From: an uncultured Acidobacteriota bacterium
GTDB lineage: Bacteria; Acidobacteriota; Terriglobia; Terriglobales; Acidobacteriaceae
DNA: 64,000 nucleotides
Assembly (NCBI GenBank): GCA_903851035.1
Contig: CAINND010000009.1
Location: forward strand, 23,091 to 87,090
Direction of reading: 5' to 3'
Positions 60,414-64,000 of the stretch are shown piece after piece. The position numbers and the translations under genes were made by a program. The notes below the pieces were generated by a model, which saw only the letters and a list, made by a program, of their open reading frames with translations, had not been told where the DNA came from and did no database searches. How positions within the stretch are numbered: position 1 is the first letter of the stretch; every line of letters starts with the position of its first letter.

Positions 60414-61498
60414 GCAACAGCCGCCTCGGTTTTCTCGACCACTACCTTACCGGATGGATCTTTGCCGCCATGCTGCTGGGCGTTGGCGCCGGATGGGTGT
60501 TTCCCGGCATCGTCCCAATGCTGAACCGCTTCAGCGTCGGCACTACATCGGTTCCGCTCGCCGTGGGACTCATCCTGATGATGTATCCACCCTTCACCCG
60601 GGTACGCTATGAGGAGCTGCACGAAGTCTTTCGCGATAAGCGCGTGCTTGCGCTGTCGCTCGTACAGAATTGGGTGATCGGCCCCATTCTGATGTTCATA
60701 CTTGCTGTTGTCTTTCTGCACGGCTACCCGGAATACATGGCCGGCCTCATCATGATCGGCCTGGCCCGCTGCATTGCCATGGTGATTGTGTGGAACGAGT
60801 TGGCCAAGGGCGACACGCAGTACGCCGCCGGGCTGGTCGCATTCAATTCCATCTTCCAGGTGATCTTCTACTCGCTCTACGCCTGGGTGTTCATCACCGT
60901 GCTGCCGCCCCTGCTTGGTCTGCGTGGCATGGCCGTGCATGTCTCCATCGCGGAGATCGCCAAGAGCGTCTTCATCTACCTGGGCATCCCCTGCATTGCC
61001 GGCTTCCTCACCCGCGTGGTTTTGCTACGCAGCAAAGGCAGCGCGTGGTACGAGCACCAGTTTCTGCCGCGCATCAGCCCGCTGACGTTGATTGCCTTGC
61101 TCTTCACCATCGTCGTCATGTTCTCGCTCAAGGGCGCCTACATCGTGCGCCTTCCCATGGACGCGCTGCGCATCGCCATTCCGCTTCTCATCTATTTCGT
61201 TGTGATGTTTGTCATCTCGTTTTACATGGGCAAGCGGCTGGGTGCCAGCTACGCCAAAACCGCGACCCTGGCCTTCACTGCGGCTTCCAACAACTTCGAG
61301 CTCGCCATTGCCGTTGCCGTCGCCGTATTCGGCATCAACTCCGGCGCGGCCTTTGCCGCCGTCATCGGCCCCTTGGTGGAGGTCCCCGTGATGATTGCCC
61401 TGGTCAACGTGGCCTTCTACTTCCAGCGCAAGTATTTTCCGCTGGCTCCGCCACTCCAGGTGCAACCATGCTGCGCATCCCCAATCGGAGGTGAATGA
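60410..61498 (+). CDS. acr3: Arsenite efflux permease, ACR3 family
   Basis: A 362-residue inner-membrane protein with about ten helices that expels arsenite. The conserved cysteine lies in the [18 protein letters not shown] segment, and [14 protein letters not shown] and [18 protein letters not shown] are ACR3 signatures. The start is the GTG at 60410 inside the end of arsR; the longer open frame only overlaps arsR. Its stop overlaps or abuts the arsC start, so the three genes form one compact operon. Confidence 0.95.
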   Translation: MSNSRLGFLDHYLTGWIFAAMLLGVGAGWVFPGIVPMLNRFSVGTTSVPLAVGLILMMYPPFTRVRYEELHEVFRDKRVLALSLVQNWVIGPILMFILAVVFLHGYPEYMAGLIMIGLARCIAMVIVWNELAKGDTQYAAGLVAFNSIFQVIFYSLYAWVFITVLPPLLGLRGMAVHVSIAEIAKSVFIYLGIPCIAGFLTRVVLLRSKGSAWYEHQFLPRISPLTLIALLFTIVVMFSLKGAYIVRLPMDALRIAIPLLIYFVVMFVISFYMGKRLGASYAKTATLAFTAASNNFELAIAVAVAVFGINSGAAFAAVIGPLVEVPVMIALVNVAFYFQRKYFPLAPPLQVQPCCASPIGGE

Positions 61499-61926
61499 TG
61501 AAGACCAAGGTTCTGATCCTTTGCACCGGCAACTCCTGCCGAAGCCAGATGGCAGAGGGCTTTCTGCGCGCCTTCGGCGGAGATAGCTACGAGGCGCACA
61601 GCGCCGGCACCGCGCCATCCACGGTCAACCCCTTGGCCGTTGAGGTGATGCGCGAGGCTGGCGTGGACATCTCTCAGCAGCGTTCCAAGAATGTGACGGA
61701 ATACCTCGGCCAGCACTTTCCGGTGATCATCACCGTCTGCGATAACGCGGCAAAGAACTGCCCCATCTTCCCGGGGCCGGCGCTCCGACTGCATTGGCCA
61801 TTGCAGGATCCAGCCGAAGCCACAGGTAGGCCCGAAGAAAAAATCGCCATATTCCACAAGGTTCGGGACGAAATTGCACTCCGCGTCCGGAGTTGGCTCA
61901 CAGAGCGCAAGACCATAAAGGACTAG
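61498..61926 (+). CDS. arsC: Arsenate reductase, thioredoxin-coupled low-molecular-weight phosphatase type
   Basis: A 142-residue enzyme that reduces arsenate to arsenite. The phosphatase loop CTGNSCRS gives Cys9 and Arg15, and the redox pair Cys81 and Cys88 (VCDNAAKNCPIFPG) has the spacing of S. aureus ArsC, which uses thioredoxin. The ATG at 61498 is preferred to the one at 61495 because GGAGG at 61487-61491 is then six bases away. Last gene of the ars operon. Confidence 0.95.
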   Translation: MKTKVLILCTGNSCRSQMAEGFLRAFGGDSYEAHSAGTAPSTVNPLAVEVMREAGVDISQQRSKNVTEYLGQHFPVIITVCDNAAKNCPIFPGPALRLHWPLQDPAEATGRPEEKIAIFHKVRDEIALRVRSWLTERKTIKD

Positions 61927-61980
61927 CCGCAAAATTCAGGATCTGCTTTACGCCGACGCGCGCTTGTTTTCGCGCTACTG

Positions 61981-62973
61981 CTACTGCGGCCCAATGCACG
62001 CCGCGTTGCAGCTTGCCTGCGCATCGTTGCATGCGCTGCTGGCGGCGGTGCTGGCGGCAGCCACGGCAGAGGTTGCCACGTCGATGCGGCTGTGGAAGAG
62101 CGCTCCAATAATTCCCGAAGCGACGGCGTTGCCCACCTGGTTGCTCTGCGCCTGGGTACAGGCCGTGTGCTGGCCCTCACACTGTGCCTGGCAACTTGTG
62201 ATTGCAGCCTGGCGCGCGGCTTCTTCCTCGGCGGCCTGCTTAGCGGCCTCCTGCTCTGCCGCCTTTTGTTCCGCTTCCTGTTGCGCGGCCTGCTGGGCGG
62301 CTTGTTGCGCCGCGGCCTGCTGCGCGGCCTGCTGAGCCGCAGCCTGTTGTGCAGCCTGTTGCTGATAGTAGTTGTTCTGGTTGCCGTATTGCTGCTGGTA
62401 GGCCGGCTGCAAATATCCCGGCTGCTGCGGATTGCCGGATTGCGCGGGGTTGCTCTGCGCGTCCGTTACAGCCGTCTGGCAGACGATCTGGTACTTGCTC
62501 CGGTTGGTGTTCCACTGCTCGTCTGTGCTGTCCACCGGCTTGGGAGCCGACCACAGGGCCTGCAGGCAGCGCGCGCCATACTGTCCAGCTTCCTGCAACT
62601 GCGCGCCGGCATATGGAGCCGCGGCGGCAGCCTCGGCGTGGACGCTGTAGGCCATGATGGCCAGCCCGGTCAGATTGTTGGGGTTCACTCCCAGCAGGCG
62701 TTGCGCGGTGTATTTCATCCGCTGCGCCTCATGCAATGACTGATAGGTGTTGCACAGCGCTTCCAGTGCGCCCTCCATGTGGTAACTGGAGGGATTGTTC
62801 TGCACAAAACGTTCGAGCATCTCGGCGCGAATGGCCGGGTCGGCGGCAAGGATGGCAAAACGGTAGGAATTCTCTTCCCGAGAACCCTGGTTGTAGTCAC
62901 CCTGCGCAAAAACACACGTTGCCGCCGCACAGCAAAGCAGCAGTGCAAGGACGAATCGAATGGAACGGAACAT
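61981..62973 (-). CDS. Secreted Ala/Gln-rich protein with coiled region
   Basis: A 330-residue protein with a signal peptide (RFVLALLLCCAAATCVFAQG), a TPR-like helical domain (residues about 25-190), and then a long low-complexity helix made of Gln and Ala with Glu (QQAAQQAAAQQAAQQAAAQQ type, about residues 205-260). A Cys-rich C-terminus follows (ITSCQAQCEGQHTACTQAQS, then ACNDAQASCNAACIGPQ) with six Cys. The start ATG 62973 follows GAGG. Function unknown; a cell-surface or periplasmic structural role is possible. Confidence 0.75.
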   Translation of the reverse strand: MFRSIRFVLALLLCCAAATCVFAQGDYNQGSREENSYRFAILAADPAIRAEMLERFVQNNPSSYHMEGALEALCNTYQSLHEAQRMKYTAQRLLGVNPNNLTGLAIMAYSVHAEAAAAAPYAGAQLQEAGQYGARCLQALWSAPKPVDSTDEQWNTNRSKYQIVCQTAVTDAQSNPAQSGNPQQPGYLQPAYQQQYGNQNNYYQQQAAQQAAAQQAAQQAAAQQAAQQAAQQEAEQKAAEQEAAKQAAEEEAARQAAITSCQAQCEGQHTACTQAQSNQVGNAVASGIIGALFHSRIDVATSAVAAASTAASSACNDAQASCNAACIGPQ

Positions 62974-63095
62974 AGTAGGCCTCACTGTTAGAAATCGAAC
63001 TTGCTCATCAAGCTCGAAATCGTGCCCCGGAAGATGGCCAAAGTATCCCCCCGGGTGCAGGGGCTGTCAACGGACTTTGGGTTAAGTTAGGTGGC

Positions 63096-63578
63096 CTAGG
63101 CTGCGGCGATTCGGCGCAACTGCTCCAAATGATTCAGATCGTGCCCGGCCATGGTCTCCACCACGGTCAGGAAGGTCATCGTGCCGCGCTCCGGATGGGT
63201 CATGGTGCGCTGGGCCGCCTGGGGCGGCGCTGTGGTGATGAGCCGCAGATTCCATTCGCGCAGAGCCCGGAAGGCCTCCAATGCCAACGCCGCCGGAACC
63301 CCCACATAGGTGGCCGCCCACCGGTCCTGATCGAAGGGCTGGATCGTCGGGCCATCCTCGGCCAGCGTCTGGCGAAGACGGAAGGCAAACACAATCTCGC
63401 AATCAGCCAGATGGCAGATGACTTCCGCGGGGCTCCACTTGCCGGGCGCGGGCGCCATGGCAGCCTTTTCGTCTCCTATCGCCGCAAGCAGGGCAGCGAG
63501 TTCGTGGGCAGTGGCGGCAAGAATCGTCTCAGGTTTATGTCCATCCAGGTACTTTGCGTAAGGATTAAGTGCGCTCAC
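63096..63578 (-). CDS. DinB-family protein
   Basis: A 160-residue four-helix protein of the DinB/YfiT-like family. Metal-ligand histidines are in ICHLADCE and in AGHDLNHLEQL, matching the usual three-His pattern. Members include thiol transferases and many of unknown activity. The start is GTG at 63578, supported by AGGAGG eight bases before it. It is convergent with nothing and precedes the secreted protein gene. Confidence 0.88.
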   Translation of the reverse strand: MSALNPYAKYLDGHKPETILAATAHELAALLAAIGDEKAAMAPAPGKWSPAEVICHLADCEIVFAFRLRQTLAEDGPTIQPFDQDRWAATYVGVPAALALEAFRALREWNLRLITTAPPQAAQRTMTHPERGTMTFLTVVETMAGHDLNHLEQLRRIAAA

Positions 63579-64000
63579 TTCGGCATCCTCCTGTGGAGCG
63601 TTCGTGGTCAGCTTCGATCTTCCGCAACAGTTTATTGACTGTGGCCCTCAATTCGACGCTTATAAATGACTAGAATCGATGAATAGCTCGCCCTCCTGTG
63701 GAAAACATTCCTTGTCCTGTTGTGAGTTGCAACAGTGTTGTGATTCTCTGCATGATTTCGCAACGTCTGTGTAAGTCGTTGATTATGTGTGGGTGCGAGA
63801 GCTATGCCGAGCCGTGTAACCGTAAAACACTGTTGCGTTGTGCAACTAACAGCGGTGTGGTGATTTTATGCAGGTACTTTCACGTGTTGGTTAATACGTT
63901 TGCTTTGTGTGGTTTACAGTCATCGCGTTGGTTTGGCCAGCAGAGTGCTTTTAGTAAGTGCGTACGCGGACCAGGCAAGGAAGATGTCCAGGAGCCGCGG
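63579..64000. other. 422-base region with no convincing gene at the right edge
   Basis: No ORF of useful length is found here. The region is richer in A/T and has an excess of GTGTGG and GTTG words. It contains an imperfect repeat (63717 and 63830) and a single TTTTCCACA (DnaA-box-like, minus strand, 63697-63705). An ATG at 63984 after GGAAG could start a gene that lies outside the window. Confidence 0.5.
63717..63911. repeat. Imperfect direct repeat with a period of about 113 bases
   Basis: Two related stretches, 63717-63793 and 63830-63911, both start CTGTTG and share GTGATT, TGCA and a final TTTGTGTGG/TATGTGTGG, with many substitutions and small gaps. The similarity was judged by eye. Confidence 0.45.

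Noticed and set aside
62240..62360. Tandem repeat in the Ala/Gln region as a separate DNA repeat element
   Set aside because: The repetition follows the reading frame of the secreted protein and is explained by its coding of Gln and Ala.
63793..63830. Possible group II intron 5' end or domain V (GTGCGAG and GAGCCGTGT words)
   Set aside because: The words are present but the domain V hairpin does not form and no reverse transcriptase is in the window.
1..64000. CRISPR array, prophage or toxin-antitoxin pair
   Set aside because: No regular spaced repeats, phage structural genes or typical small toxin pairs were seen on either strand.

Overview
The window looks like a chromosomal segment from an acidobacterium of the Acidobacteriaceae type (Granulicella/Terriglobus-like). 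The grounds are high GC, an Oar-like TonB-dependent receptor with an N-terminal carboxypeptidase-regulatory domain, several secreted and membrane families common in that phylum, and a cupin hydroxynitrile lyase whose metal-site residues fall at the numbering known for the Granulicella tundricola enzyme. This placement is an inference from gene content; there is no rRNA in the window. No prophage, integrase, transposase or CRISPR array was seen.

Layout. 0-4.4 kb: the start of a transhydrogenase alpha subunit gene (cut by the window edge), a zinc alcohol dehydrogenase, a YkgJ-type Cys-cluster protein, a small membrane protein, an SRPBCC protein, an XRE regulator and a conserved unknown. 4.4-10.4 kb: purH, then a haem block hemE-hemH-hemY (same order as Bacillus subtilis) ending in a strong terminator, then an orphan OmpR-type response regulator. 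10.4-12.9 kb, minus strand: DUF309 protein, mltG, rsm22-like methyltransferase. 13.1-25 kb: a maltodextrin locus with two exported GH13 enzymes, malQ, an inner-membrane MFS sugar transporter, a TonB-dependent receptor and a divergent membrane-anchored winged-helix regulator. 25.2-30.4 kb: methylmalonyl-CoA mutase subunits and the MeaB chaperone in one tight operon. 30.5-33.5 kb: molbindin, tRNA-Ser(UGA), HD-GYP phosphodiesterase, cold-shock protein, hemerythrin. 34-38.3 kb, minus strand: two MacB-like permeases without an ATPase gene, and a large membrane protein. 38.5-42.7 kb: a TPR protein with a proline-rich linker, a small membrane protein and a LOG-family protein.

42.9-45.5 kb is the accessory part: small genes of lower GC separated by copies of a 120-126 bp palindromic, MITE-like element with terminal inverted repeats. 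Partial copies of the same element occur near 34.05 kb and 54.43 kb. 45.5-52.4 kb: a repeat lipoprotein, a small membrane protein, and a minus-strand operon of ECF sigma factor, anti-sigma factor, B-box/LiaI-like protein, LiaI-like protein and DUF4097 protein, which looks like an envelope-stress module. 52.4-57.1 kb: a DUF885 peptidase-like protein, Hsp15, a small membrane protein, an exported amidohydrolase and a secreted unknown. 57.3-59.9 kb: alcohol dehydrogenase, AraC regulator and hydroxynitrile lyase. 59.9-61.9 kb: a compact arsR-acr3-arsC operon with a perfect palindromic operator. 62-63.6 kb: a secreted Ala/Gln-rich protein and a DinB protein. The last 420 bases hold no convincing gene but contain an imperfect 113-bp-period repeat.

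Working together: the 13-25 kb genes would import and break down maltodextrins across both membranes; mutAB-meaB would link propionyl-CoA to succinyl-CoA; hemEHY would complete haem synthesis; the sigma operon would sense and answer envelope stress; and the ars operon would reduce arsenate and expel arsenite. The palindromic element family and the small genes around it are the least explained part.
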